Positions 24,625 through 33,871 of a stretch of 64,000 nt of DNA are shown here, piece after piece. A program made the translations under genes and the position numbers. The stretch's first letter is position 1. Every line of letters starts with the position of its first letter. The notes below the pieces were generated by a model. It had not been told where the DNA came from, did not search any database, and saw only the letters and a list, made by a program, of their open reading frames with translations. Origin of the DNA: Myxococcales bacterium (lineage in GTDB: Bacteria > Myxococcota_A > Polyangia > Nannocystales > Nannocystaceae); contig JACKDU010000017.1 in NCBI GenBank assembly GCA_020633335.1, positions 1 through 64,000 on the forward strand. Direction: 5' to 3'.

Positions 24625-27579
24625 ATGATCGGGATGGCGAGCGGGGCACACGCCGAGGCGGACGAGCGGGCGCGGGCGCGCCTGCGGGCGGCGATCGCCG
24701 CGGCCGCGAGCGGTCGCCTCGGGAGCGCGCGGCGGGCCGCCCTCGCGGCGCTGGCGGAGCCCGCGAGCGATCCGCGGATCGAGCTCGCGGCCGCCAGCGT
24801 CCTCTTCGTCACCCGCGACTACCAGCGGGCGCTCGACGCCGCGGCCCGGGCGGCGAGCGCCGACCCGCGCTACTGGCGAGCGGCGATCGAGCTCCGCCTC
24901 GGCTTCTCCGAGTCGCTCGGCTGGGATCAGGAGGCCCGCGAGCTCCTCGAGGAGGCGGCCGCACGCGAGCCCGACGAGGCCCGCTGGCCGGCCCAGCTCA
25001 CCCGCCTGATGGTCCGCGCCGGCGCGATCGAGGAGGCGCTCGCCTGGGCCTCGCGTGCGCTGGCGATCGAGGATCGCTCGCCGCGGATGCGGATGGAGGT
25101 CGCCAACCTCCTCGCGCAGGTCGGCGACTTCGACGAGGCCGAGCGGATGGTCGGTCGGGCCCTCGAGCTCGCGCCCGCCGGCGAGCTCCGCTATGAGCTC
25201 GGCGCCGCTCGGATCCTCGCCGACGCGGGGCGGGTCGCGGGGTCGCGGGCGGCGCTTCGACGGGCGCTGGCGATCGATCCGGCGCAGCCCGAGGTCCACG
25301 TCGAGCTCGCCGAGCTCGCGCTCTGGGAGGGCGACGCGGCCGAGGCGCTCGCGGAGGCGGGGGCTGCCGAGGCCCTCGATCCGGAGATGCCCGCGACCCT
25401 GCGGATCCGCGGGGCGGTCGCGGCCCTCGCCGGTGAGCACCGCGAGGCGGCCGAGCTCCTCGATCGGGCGCTCGCCGGCGATCCAGACGACTACCTCACG
25501 CTCACCTGGCGGGCCGAGGTCGCCCTCCGCCTCGGCGACCATGAGCTCACGCCCGAGCTCCTCGCGCGCTCGACGATGCGGGCGCCAGGCTTTCACCTCG
25601 CGGCCTGGGTGATCCGCTTCCTCTCGGTCGCCGCCAGCGATCCCAAGGTGTCGAGCGGCGATCGCCTCTACCACACCGAGACCGCGGAGCTCCGCGACGC
25701 GGTCACCGAGATGATCCCGGAGGCCGCGCCGAGCTTCGCCGGCGGTCGCCGGGGGGCGATGGTCGAGGTGCTCGAGCGGGCCCTGGTGATGATGGCGGGC
25801 AACCGCAGCGTCCAGACCACCTTCCGCGGCGCCGACGGCCAGCTCCAGCGGCTGCGGGTGCGCGGCGGGGTCCGCTTCGCCTCCCGCCAGGCGCTCCGGC
25901 GGATCCGCGGGCTCCCGCCGGCGACCGTCCTGGCGGCGCTCGACGAGGTCGTCCGTCGCTACCCGCGCTCGGCCCTGCCGATCTGCCACCGCGGCGAGCT
26001 CCGCTTCTGGATCGGCGATCTCGAGGGCGCGCGGCGTGATCTCGACGCGGCGATCGAGCGCAACGCCCACACCCGCTGGGCCTACATCGGTCTCACCGGG
26101 ATCGACATCCTCGAGGGGAACCCGGGGCGGGCGCTCCAGACCTCGGCCCACGGCGTCGCGGTGATGTACGGCAGCGAGGGCCCCGCGGTCTTCGTCTACC
26201 GCGGCGAGGCCCGCCGCCTCCTCGGCCACTTCGCGGCCGCCCGGCGCGACCTCGAGCGGGCGGTCGAGATCAGCGAGCAGCGCCTCGGCGCCTGGCTCAA
26301 CCTCGCGCTGGTCTACCTCGCGCTCGGCGACCGACCGGCGTGGGAGCGGGCGTGGGAGCGGCTGCGGGAGCGGGCCTCGGGGCTCCTCAGCGACGCGGCC
26401 CACGAGCTGGGGGTCGTCCTCTGGGGGGACCCACGCGAGGCGGTCGGCGACGACGAGCGGTCGCGGGTGCTCGAGCGGGCGCTGGCGATGACCCGCGGCA
26501 ACCGATCGACCGGGCTGACCACCTACTTCACCCGGGAGGGGCGGCTGCGCTTCGTCCAGCCGAGCGGGGGCGGCGGCGAGCTCCCCCACACCGACGATCG
26601 CCGCCTCCTCGCGCGGGCGCGCTATCACATGACCTTTGAGCCAGGTGATCCTCGGCCGCGCTCGTCGAGAACCCCGCGCGCCCCGCGATCGGCCGGGACC
26701 GGGTCGGCGCCCGAGCCGGACCCCGAACCCCCGCCCTGGCGCCCGCGGACCCTCGACGCGGCGGCGATCGACGCCTTCGTCCGCGACGGCTACCTCCGCC
26801 TCCGCGGCGCCTTCTCGCGGGAGCTGGCGGCCGCCTGGGTCGCCGACGCCAACCGGCGGATCCGCGAGGAGCCCGAGCGCTGGGTGCGGGGCTACGACGT
26901 CGGCGATCCGGAGCGCGATCTCCGGGGCTACGATCCCGCGGATCCGGCGACCTGGAGCTGGCCGGTGATCTACCTCGACGGCGCCCACCGGCTCCCCTAC
27001 CGCGAGCTCTCGCCGCGCCTCTGGGGGGCGATCTGCGACCTCGTCGGCGGCCCCGAGCGCGTCGCCAGCGAGTTCTTCGCCGACGACTTCGTGGTCTCGC
27101 TCCGGCCCTTCGGGGCGCGCAGCGATCCCTTCCCGGGCAAGGGGGACCGCGCCTGGCACGTCGACAACGCGTCGCGGCGCGCCCGCCTCGACGCCTACAC
27201 CAACGGCCTCGTGCTCGTCGCGCTCTTCTCCGACCTCGCGCCGGCGAGCGGCGGGACCTGGCTCGCGCTCGACTCGATCGCCAAGGTCGCCCGCCTCCTC
27301 GCGGACGCGCCGGAGGGCGTCGACCTCGTCGAGCGCGAGCGGGTGGCCGCGCTCACCTTGGAGTGCGAGCGCTTCCTCGAGGTGACCGGCGAGGTCGGCG
27401 ACGTCTTCCTCCTCCACCCCTTCATGCTCCACGCCGGGACGGTGAACCCCTCGGGGCGGATCCGCTGGATGAGCAACCCGAACATCGAGCTCCGGGGCCC
27501 GCTCCGCCTCGATCACCGCGATCCGTCGCGGGCCTCGCCGGTCGAGCGGGCGATCCTCGCGGGGCTCCCGCGGGGCTGA
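24625..27579 (+). CDS. TPR array fused to a PhyH-type Fe(II)/2-oxoglutarate dioxygenase
   Basis: 984 residues. Residues about 20-610 are helical tetratricopeptide-like repeats (ALAWASRALAIEDRSPRMRMEVANLL, ARRDLDAAIERN and others). After a Pro/Arg-rich linker (about 660-700) comes a phytanoyl-CoA-dioxygenase-like domain to the end. Its iron triad is H845-x-D847 in WHVDN and H936 in MLHAG; Arg945 or 947 would bind 2-oxoglutarate. The triad is complete, so an active hydroxylase is expected, with the repeats presenting a protein or carrier substrate (inference, by analogy with TPR-hydroxylase fusions such as aspartyl hydroxylase). ATG 24634 is an alternative start. First gene of a co-directional group. 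Confidence 0.85.
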   Translation: MIGMASGAHAEADERARARLRAAIAAAASGRLGSARRAALAALAEPASDPRIELAAASVLFVTRDYQRALDAAARAASADPRYWRAAIELRLGFSESLGWDQEARELLEEAAAREPDEARWPAQLTRLMVRAGAIEEALAWASRALAIEDRSPRMRMEVANLLAQVGDFDEAERMVGRALELAPAGELRYELGAARILADAGRVAGSRAALRRALAIDPAQPEVHVELAELALWEGDAAEALAEAGAAEALDPEMPATLRIRGAVAALAGEHREAAELLDRALAGDPDDYLTLTWRAEVALRLGDHELTPELLARSTMRAPGFHLAAWVIRFLSVAASDPKVSSGDRLYHTETAELRDAVTEMIPEAAPSFAGGRRGAMVEVLERALVMMAGNRSVQTTFRGADGQLQRLRVRGGVRFASRQALRRIRGLPPATVLAALDEVVRRYPRSALPICHRGELRFWIGDLEGARRDLDAAIERNAHTRWAYIGLTGIDILEGNPGRALQTSAHGVAVMYGSEGPAVFVYRGEARRLLGHFAAARRDLERAVEISEQRLGAWLNLALVYLALGDRPAWERAWERLRERASGLLSDAAHELGVVLWGDPREAVGDDERSRVLERALAMTRGNRSTGLTTYFTREGRLRFVQPSGGGGELPHTDDRRLLARARYHMTFEPGDPRPRSSRTPRAPRSAGTGSAPEPDPEPPPWRPRTLDAAAIDAFVRDGYLRLRGAFSRELAAAWVADANRRIREEPERWVRGYDVGDPERDLRGYDPADPATWSWPVIYLDGAHRLPYRELSPRLWGAICDLVGGPERVASEFFADDFVVSLRPFGARSDPFPGKGDRAWHVDNASRRARLDAYTNGLVLVALFSDLAPASGGTWLALDSIAKVARLLADAPEGVDLVERERVAALTLECERFLEVTGEVGDVFLLHPFMLHAGTVNPSGRIRWMSNPNIELRGPLRLDHRDPSRASPVERAILAGLPRG

Positions 27580-27630
27580 GGGGGCGGGGGCGGGTCGACG
27601 GCGCGGCCGCCGATCTGCGACGATGCGCCC

Positions 27631-29037
27631 ATGCTCGCGCCGATCCTCGCCACCGCCGCCTACGCCGCGGCGATCCGCGCCCTCGCCCGCCGCGACCCCG
27701 AGCTCACCTGGGACTGGACGACGATCAACGTCGATCGCCTCGCCTTCGCCCAGGCCTTTGGGCCAGGTTTCCTCTGGGGCGTGGCGACCTCGGCCCACCA
27801 GGTCGAGGGCGGCTGCGACAACAACCAGTGGAGCCGCTGGGAGGCGGCGCGGGGCCCGGGCGGGCGCCCGCGGATCCACGGCGGCGAGCGCTCCGGCCTC
27901 GCCTGCGATCAGTGGGATCGCTACCCCGAGGACATCGCGCTGATGCAGGCGCTCGGGGTCAACGCCTACCGCTTCAGCGTCGAGTGGAGCAAGATCGAGC
28001 CGCGCCCCGGCGAGTTCGACGGGGAGGCGATCGCCCACTACCACCGCCTCATCGACGCGCTGCATGACGCCGGGATCGAGCCGGTGATCACCCTCCACCA
28101 CTTCACCCACCCGATCTGGTTCGACGAACTCGGCGCCTTCGAGGAGGCCGCGAACATCGACCGCCTGGTCCGCTTCAGCGAGCGGGTCTTCGCCGAATAT
28201 GGCCAAAAGGTCAGGATCTGGTGCACGATCAACGAGCCGGCGGTGGTGGCGATGGTCGGCCACTTCCTCGGGCTCTTCCCGCCCGGCGGCCGCGATCCCC
28301 GGCGGGCGATCACCGTCCTCGGCAACCTCCTGCAGGCCCACGGCCGGATCTACCGGGCGCTCAAGGCGATGCCCGGCGGCGACGCGGCGTCGATCGGCCT
28401 GGTGAAGAACATCTTCCACATCGATCCCTACCGCCGCTGGCACCTCGGCGACGCCGGGGCGGCCGCCCTCTTCGACGAGGTCTTCAACCGGATGGCCCTG
28501 CGGGCGCTGCGGACCGGCCGCTTCGAGGCGAAGATCCCCGGCCTCGGCCACCTCGCGCGGGCGCTCCCCGAGGTCCAGGAGAGCCTCGACTTCATCGGCC
28601 TCAACTACTACTCGCACCTCCGGGTGAAGACCCAGGCGAGCCGCCGCGAGCCCTTCACCTGGGCCTACCGGCCGACCGACGTGGCGACCGACATGCCCTA
28701 CGCGCTCTACCCCGAGGGCCTCTACCGCGCGCTCCGCCAGGTCGGCGGCCTCGGGGTGCCGGTCTACGTCACCGAGAACGGGATCGCCGACGCCCGCGAC
28801 GATCGCCGCGACACCTTCATCCGCCGCTACCTCTACGCGGTCGCGCGGGCGATGGGCGACGGGGTCGACGTCCGCGGCTACTTCTACTGGTCGCTCCTCG
28901 ACAACTTCGAATGGGCCGAGGGCTGGTCGATGAAGTTCGGGCTCTACGCGATGGACCCCGAGGATCGGGTCCGGCGGCTGCGGCCGGGGGCGGAGGTCTA
29001 CCGCGAGATCATCGCCCGCAGCCGGGGAGGCGGGTGA
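27631..29037 (+). CDS. Family GH1 glycoside hydrolase (beta-glucosidase-like)
   Basis: 468 residues, typical of GH1. Acid/base Glu202 in TINEP and nucleophile Glu382 in VTENG. Other family marks are FLWGVATSAHQVEG near residue 47, WDRYPEDIALM, and the aglycone-site YWSLLDNFEWAEGW. The first 40 residues are extra, with a weakly hydrophobic start that may act as a membrane tether, but there is no clear cleavage site. It cleaves beta-glycosides; the sugar is not fixed by sequence. Followed directly by a small membrane gene (3-bp gap). Confidence 0.95.
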   Translation: MLAPILATAAYAAAIRALARRDPELTWDWTTINVDRLAFAQAFGPGFLWGVATSAHQVEGGCDNNQWSRWEAARGPGGRPRIHGGERSGLACDQWDRYPEDIALMQALGVNAYRFSVEWSKIEPRPGEFDGEAIAHYHRLIDALHDAGIEPVITLHHFTHPIWFDELGAFEEAANIDRLVRFSERVFAEYGQKVRIWCTINEPAVVAMVGHFLGLFPPGGRDPRRAITVLGNLLQAHGRIYRALKAMPGGDAASIGLVKNIFHIDPYRRWHLGDAGAAALFDEVFNRMALRALRTGRFEAKIPGLGHLARALPEVQESLDFIGLNYYSHLRVKTQASRREPFTWAYRPTDVATDMPYALYPEGLYRALRQVGGLGVPVYVTENGIADARDDRRDTFIRRYLYAVARAMGDGVDVRGYFYWSLLDNFEWAEGWSMKFGLYAMDPEDRVRRLRPGAEVYREIIARSRGGG

Positions 29038-29040
29038 GGC

Positions 29041-29325
29041 GTGGCGTCGCTGTCGCTCCCCGATCTCGCGGGCCTGGTCGGCGTCGGCCTCCTCCTGCTG
29101 GCCTACGCGCTCCTCCAGGGCGGGCGCCTCGAGGTGCGGGCGCCGCTCTACTCGCTCCTCAACCTGGTCGGCTCCGGGCTGATCCTGGTCTCGCTCGTCT
29201 TCGCCTTTAACCTGCCGTCGGCGATCATCGAGGGGAGCTGGGCGCTGATCAGCCTCTACGGCCTCGGGATCGCCCTCGCGCGCCGCCGCGCCGCGGGCGA
29301 GGGGGCCGAGGGCGGCGGCGCCTGA
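29041..29325 (+). CDS. Small membrane protein of the CBU_0592 type
   Basis: 94 residues from a GTG. Three predicted membrane helices (about 9-26, 34-56, 60-78). The spacing and the LYSLLNLVGSGLILVSL core recall the CBU_0592-like family, whose function is unknown. Begins 3 bp after the GH1 stop and probably is cotranscribed with it. An unusual location beside a glycosidase might hint at a role in uptake, but this is inference. Confidence 0.75.
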   Translation: MASLSLPDLAGLVGVGLLLLAYALLQGGRLEVRAPLYSLLNLVGSGLILVSLVFAFNLPSAIIEGSWALISLYGLGIALARRRAAGEGAEGGGA

Positions 29326-29377
29326 GGAGGGCCGCGCGGGCTCGGGGGGCGACGCGACCCGTGGTAGCTTGCGGGCG

Positions 29378-30244
29378 ATGAAGGGCGCCGCCAACCCCTG
29401 GGTCTTTGACGTCACGCCGGGCGAGTTCGACCGCGAGGTCCTCGAGCGATCGCACGAGGTGCCGGTGCTGGTCGACTTCTGGGCGGCCTGGTGCGGCCCC
29501 TGCCGGTCGCTGGGCCCGGTGCTCGAGGGGATCGCCGAGGAGTGGGGCGGGCGCTTCGTCCTCGCCAAGGTCGACACCGAGGCCCACCAGGACGTCGCCG
29601 CCCGCTACCGCGTGCAGTCGATCCCGATGGTCGCGCTCGTCCAGGGCGGCGAGGTCGTCGGCACCTTCGTCGGCGCCCAGCCGCGGGGGCAGATCCTCCG
29701 CTTCCTCCGCGAGCGGATCCCGAGCGAGGCCGACCTCTCGGTCCAGGCCGCTCGGGGGGCGCTCGGTCGCGGCGATCGGGAGGCCGCCGAGGCGGCGCTC
29801 CAGGTCGCGCTCTCGATCGAGCCCGACCACGCCGACGCCCACCTGGAGCTCGCCCGCCTCGCCCTCGCGGACGGCGACCGGGAGGCGCTCAAGGCCCACG
29901 CCGACGCGATCGCGCCCCACCTCGCGCAGGCCGAGGCGGCCGCCTCGCTGGTCGCGCTCGCCGACCTCGCGGACGCCTGCCAGGGCGCCGGCGGCGAGGC
30001 GGCGCTCCGGGCGAAGCTGGCCGATGCGCCAGGTGACCACATGGCCCGCTACCACCTCGGCTGCTGCCTCGCGGTCGCCGGCCGCCACCGCGAGGCGCTG
30101 GTCGAGCTCCTCGCGGTGATCGAGGCGACCCGCAAGGAGCCGCGGAGGCACGCCCACCAGGCGATGCTGACGATCTTCAAGGTCCACGGGCGGGCCGACG
30201 ACCTCGTCGATCAATTCCAGCGCAAGCTGCAGATCGTCCTCTAG
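29378..30244 (+). CDS. Thioredoxin-TPR protein, CnoX/YbbN type
   Basis: 288 residues, matching the length of E. coli CnoX. N-terminal thioredoxin fold with CGPC at 39-42 (the usual redox motif; E. coli CnoX has lost it), followed by TPR helices from about 120 to the end (AAEAALQVALSIEPDHADAHLELARLAL and others). In E. coli this co-chaperone delivers oxidised clients to GroEL and DnaK; here it may also reduce disulfides. TAGCTT (29365-29370) is 7 nt upstream of the ATG, so it can be transcribed separately from the group before it. Confidence 0.9.
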   Translation: MKGAANPWVFDVTPGEFDREVLERSHEVPVLVDFWAAWCGPCRSLGPVLEGIAEEWGGRFVLAKVDTEAHQDVAARYRVQSIPMVALVQGGEVVGTFVGAQPRGQILRFLRERIPSEADLSVQAARGALGRGDREAAEAALQVALSIEPDHADAHLELARLALADGDREALKAHADAIAPHLAQAEAAASLVALADLADACQGAGGEAALRAKLADAPGDHMARYHLGCCLAVAGRHREALVELLAVIEATRKEPRRHAHQAMLTIFKVHGRADDLVDQFQRKLQIVL

Positions 30245-30251
30245 GCGGCCG

Positions 30252-30863
30252 CTACTTCTTCGCCTTCTCGTAGGTGCCGACCAGCTCGACCTCGCCGAGG
30301 ACGTGGCCCTTGATCGCCGCGTCGAGCTCGGCCCGGGTCGGCTCGCCGAGATCGCCGAGGGCGACGTCGAGGGCGTAGAGCCGAAAGAAGTAGCGGTGGC
30401 GGCCGATCGGCGGGCAGGGGCCGCCGTAGCCGGTGCGCTTCCAGTCGTTCTTGCCCTCGCGGATCCCCGCGGGGAGGGCGGCGCTCGTCCCCTCGGCGAG
30501 GCCGGTGAGCGCCGGCGGGATGTCGTAGAGCACCCAGTGGACCCAGATCCGCTTGGGGGCCGCGGGATCGGGGGCGTCGGGATCGTCGACGATCAGCGCC
30601 AGCGTGCGGGTGCCGGGCGGCAGCTCCGACCAGGCGAGGGGCGGGGAGGTGTCGTCGCCCTCGCAGGTGTACTTCGCGGGGATCGACGCCATCGGGGCGA
30701 AGGCGGTGGAGGTCAGCTTCATCGCGCTCGTCGGCTCCTTCTTGAGTGCGGGCGACGGGTCGTTCGGGCCGCCGCTCGGGTCGCCCGTCGAGCCGCAGGC
30801 GCCGCAGGCGAGGCTGAGCCCGAGGAGAGCGAGGGGGAGCGCGGGCCGGAGGACGCGTCGCAT
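30252..30863 (-). CDS. PEBP-family (YbhB/YbcL-type) lipoprotein
   Basis: 203 residues. Signal peptide with lipobox SLAC (Cys20). Mature part is a phosphatidylethanolamine-binding-protein-like fold: YTCEGDDTSPPLAWSELP, DDPDAPDP and PCPPIGRHRYFF are the usual YbhB marks. In most bacteria this protein is cytoplasmic or periplasmic; the lipid anchor here places it at the envelope. Biochemical role is uncertain. Convergent with the thioredoxin-TPR gene (7 bp) and divergent from bestrophin. Confidence 0.9.
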   Translation of the reverse strand: MRRVLRPALPLALLGLSLACGACGSTGDPSGGPNDPSPALKKEPTSAMKLTSTAFAPMASIPAKYTCEGDDTSPPLAWSELPPGTRTLALIVDDPDAPDPAAPKRIWVHWVLYDIPPALTGLAEGTSAALPAGIREGKNDWKRTGYGGPCPPIGRHRYFFRLYALDVALGDLGEPTRAELDAAIKGHVLGEVELVGTYEKAKK

Positions 30864-30957
30864 CGTCCGACCTTGCCCGGGGCGGCGGCGCGCGGACAAG
30901 CGCACGTTTCGCGGGCAGCGCTGCGGGGCCGCCGAGATGGCGGTAGAGTCCACGCCG

Positions 30958-31986
30958 ATGATCATCACCCGCCGCTTCCCGCTCCGGACGGTCATTATCT
31001 GGGGCTCCCGCGTCGCCATCCTCGCCGGGCTCTGGGCGGCCGTCGTCTTCGGCGTCTTCGCCGTCACCGGCTGGCGCTTCATCGCCGTGCCCTTCCTGCC
31101 GATCGCGACGATCGGCACGGCGGTCGCCTTCTACATCGGCTTCAAGAACAACAGCGCCTACGATCGCTTCTGGGAGGGCCGCAAGATCTGGGGCGGGATC
31201 GTCAACGCGAGCCGCACCTGGGCGACGGCCGCGATCGTCTACTCGGACCCCGGCGAGGACGACGAGCGCGCGCGCGCGACCCGGAGGACGCTCCTCTACC
31301 GCCAGCTCGCGTGGATCAACGCGCTCCGCCTCCAGCTCCGCCGGACCTCGCGCTTCCACGACAAGCCCTCGCCGACGACGCGGCGGCGCCTCGACCGGGA
31401 CGCCGCCCACATGCGCAACGACTGGGACACCGAGCTCGCCCCCTTCCTGACGCCGGCGGAGCTCGCCGAGGTGTCGGCGAAGGCGAACCCCGCGACCCAG
31501 CTCCTCGCGCGCCAGGCGAGCGAGCTCCGCGATCTCACGCTCTCTGGCCGATTGGACATGTTCCGACAGATCGAGCTCATGGGGGTGATCAAGGAGCTCT
31601 TCGAGCTCCAGGGGCGCTGCGAGCGGATCAAGAACACGCCCTTCCCCCGGCCCTACGCCGAGTTCAGCCGGATCTTCACCCGCGTCTTCGTCTTCCTCCT
31701 CCCCTTCGGCCTCCTCGACGTCTTCGCCGACCACGTCCGCGAGGCGACGACGACCTTCGAGAGCGTCAGCCCGGTGATCCCGATGATCCTCGCGTCGACC
31801 CTCGTGAGCTGGGTCTTCGCGACCATGGAGGGGATCGGCGACTCGAGCGAGGATCCCTTCGAGCGCAGCATGAACGACGTGCCGATGAACGCGCTCTGCC
31901 GGACGATCGAGATCGACGTCCGGGAGATGCTCGGCGAGACCTCACTGCCGCCGAAGGAGGCGCCGGCGGGGATCGTCCTCTACTGA
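30958..31986 (+). CDS. Bestrophin-family channel
   Basis: 342 residues from ATG 30958 (TAGAGT 8 nt upstream; ATG 30937 is an in-frame alternative). The start matches bacterial bestrophins (RRFPLRTVIIWGSRV). Four membrane helices and the conserved FYIGFKNNSAYDRFWEGRKIWG segment lie near the N terminus; NTPFPRPYAEFSRIFTRVFVFLLPFGLLD and EDPFERSMNDVPMNALCRTIEID lie near the C terminus. Bacterial members form pentameric ion channels (cation selective in the studied KpBest; human ones carry chloride). The 3' end overlaps the hydrolase gene by 7 bp in convergent orientation. Confidence 0.93.
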   Translation: MIITRRFPLRTVIIWGSRVAILAGLWAAVVFGVFAVTGWRFIAVPFLPIATIGTAVAFYIGFKNNSAYDRFWEGRKIWGGIVNASRTWATAAIVYSDPGEDDERARATRRTLLYRQLAWINALRLQLRRTSRFHDKPSPTTRRRLDRDAAHMRNDWDTELAPFLTPAELAEVSAKANPATQLLARQASELRDLTLSGRLDMFRQIELMGVIKELFELQGRCERIKNTPFPRPYAEFSRIFTRVFVFLLPFGLLDVFADHVREATTTFESVSPVIPMILASTLVSWVFATMEGIGDSSEDPFERSMNDVPMNALCRTIEIDVREMLGETSLPPKEAPAGIVLY

Positions 31987-33698
31987 TCAGTGTCCGGTGG
32001 GAGAGGTTCGCCGGCGCAGGGGAGCGTCGCCAGCCAGGCCGCGATCCGGGCGATCACCCGCGGGTCGATCCGGCGATCGGGGTCGTGGAGGAGCCCCATC
32101 CCCGGGCGCCCGCGGTCGTCCATGAGGAGGTGGTCGCGCCCTGGATAGGTCTCAAGGGTCAGGTCGAGGTCGTGCTCGCGGGCGAGCGCCCGCAATTTCT
32201 CGGCCTGGGTGATCGGCACCTGGAGGTCGGCCTCGCCGTAGAGCGCGAGGATCGGCGCCCGCAAGGCCGCGAGGTCGTCGGCCGGGCGGTGGTCGCGGTG
32301 GCTCCGCATCCACGCCAGCGAGTCCCGGAGGTCGGCGGGGAGCTCGTCGAGATCGCGGCGATCGAGCTGGCGAAAGAGCGCCCGCTGCTGGCGACGCGCG
32401 CGCTCGATCGCCGCGGGCCCGAGGCCGTGAGCCGGCAGGATCAGCTCGAGCTGGGCGGCGAGGATCTCGAGGAGGGGATCGACCGGGCCGGCGAGGAGGA
32501 CGACGCCGTCGACGTCGCCGCGGCGGCGCGCGAGCGTCGGGGCGATCATCGCCCCCTCGCTGTGGCCGAGGAGCACCCGGCAGCGCCGGAGATCGGGGCG
32601 GCGATCGAGCGCGCCCAGCCAGGCGCCGGCGTCGTCGACCAGGGCGTCGAAGGTCGGCGGCGGCGGCGGGTCGCCGAGGCGCTCGCTCGCGCCGAAGCCC
32701 CGCTTGTCGTAGCGGGCGACCGCCCAGCCGGCGCTCCCGAGGGCGTCGGCGAGGTCGCGGAAGATCATGAAGGGCGCCTCGTCGCGGTCCATCGGCCCGG
32801 AGCCGTGGATCAGCAGGATCGCCGGCGCCGGCGCGCGCTCGGCCGGCGGCAGGGTGAGGGTGCCGGCGAGGCGGGCGTCGGCGGTGGTGACGACGAGCTC
32901 CTCCTCGCGGAGGCCGGCCGGCAGCGGCGGCCGCTCGGGCTCGGGCGGTCGCCAGCCGCTCCGCCGCGCGCGGGCCCCCGCGAGGTCGTCGATCGCCAGG
33001 AGCTCGCCGCTCTCGCCGTCGACCCAGAGGGTGTGGCCGGTAGCGACGGTGCTGGCGAAGAGGCGGACGAGCGTCGCCGGGCGGCCCTCGACCTCGCCCT
33101 CGCTCACCTCCCGGACCTCGACGCGGAGGGGCAGGGGGGCGCGCTCGGCGAGGTTGAGCGGGGCGAGGGTGACGCTCGCGCCGGCCTCGCGCGGGAGGGT
33201 CGGCGCGAGCGCGAACCAGGGGAGGAGGGCGGCCGCCGGGACCTCCATCCGCGGCTCGATCGCCTCGCTCACCACCCAGGCCGGGCCCGCGACGTCGAGG
33301 GCACCCTCGGCGATCGCCAGGCCCTCGCGGCTCCGCCAGCGGAGCTCGCCCTCGCCCGCCCACACCTCGATCCGCGAGACCAGGCCGGCCCGCTCGAGGC
33401 GGGCGCCGTAGCGGGCGATACCAGATGTCTCAAGGGACACCTCGTCATCGAGGAGGACGACGCGCTCGCCCTCGCGGTCGCGGAGCTCGAGGGCGCCGAC
33501 GAGATCGCCGCCCTCGCGGGCGCGGATCGTCGCCTCGCCGGCGGGCTCGTCGGCGGGGCCGACGAGCTCGTAGGTGGCGAGGGCGCGCGAGGGCGCCGCT
33601 GGAGGCGCCTCACAGGCCACGAAGGCGAGGGCGAGGACCCCCAGGCCGACGCGCCTCCGCGATGAACGGCGCTCGCGCGGGCTTCGGGCCCGATCCAT
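31980..33698 (-). CDS. Alpha/beta hydrolase lipoprotein
   Basis: 572 residues. Twin Arg-rich start, hydrophobic stretch and lipobox AFVAC (Cys29). The first half is a beta-rich region without recognised domain. The second half is an alpha/beta hydrolase: oxyanion segment ILLIHGSGPMDRD, nucleophile elbow GHSEG, acid near ALYGEADLQVP and His in GRDHLLM. The arrangement resembles secreted X-Pro or acyl peptidase-like esterases; substrate unknown. It contains a one-mismatch copy of the TGTCC-N4-GGACA motif (33426-33439). Three bases of its stop overlap the bestrophin stop region. Confidence 0.88.
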   Translation of the reverse strand: MDRARSPRERRSSRRRVGLGVLALAFVACEAPPAAPSRALATYELVGPADEPAGEATIRAREGGDLVGALELRDREGERVVLLDDEVSLETSGIARYGARLERAGLVSRIEVWAGEGELRWRSREGLAIAEGALDVAGPAWVVSEAIEPRMEVPAAALLPWFALAPTLPREAGASVTLAPLNLAERAPLPLRVEVREVSEGEVEGRPATLVRLFASTVATGHTLWVDGESGELLAIDDLAGARARRSGWRPPEPERPPLPAGLREEELVVTTADARLAGTLTLPPAERAPAPAILLIHGSGPMDRDEAPFMIFRDLADALGSAGWAVARYDKRGFGASERLGDPPPPPTFDALVDDAGAWLGALDRRPDLRRCRVLLGHSEGAMIAPTLARRRGDVDGVVLLAGPVDPLLEILAAQLELILPAHGLGPAAIERARRQQRALFRQLDRRDLDELPADLRDSLAWMRSHRDHRPADDLAALRAPILALYGEADLQVPITQAEKLRALAREHDLDLTLETYPGRDHLLMDDRGRPGMGLLHDPDRRIDPRVIARIAAWLATLPCAGEPLPPDTDQ

Positions 33699-33871
33699 GG
33701 CTGATCTTCGCTCGCCCCCGCGGGCCCGCGCAAGGCGGCCGCGGGCGTCCAGAGCGGGATATGCGCGTTGCCCGCAGGGGTCGACGTGGTGCGCCATTTC
33801 GGCCAATCTGCGCCGGTCGCCGGCCCTCGGCGCCCTCTCTCCCGACGGGGCCGCGACAGGAGCCAACTGAG

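Noticed and set aside
24511..29577. A 5-kb open frame on the minus strand across the dioxygenase and GH1 genes
   Set aside because: The plus-strand genes have clear domains and catalytic residues; the antisense product has no recognisable domain and is biased in composition.
26630..30045. Recurrent CCAGG-containing AT-richer patches inside genes (near 26640, 27765, 30026)
   Set aside because: They share only 6-7 bases and no fixed spacing; probably chance codon usage.
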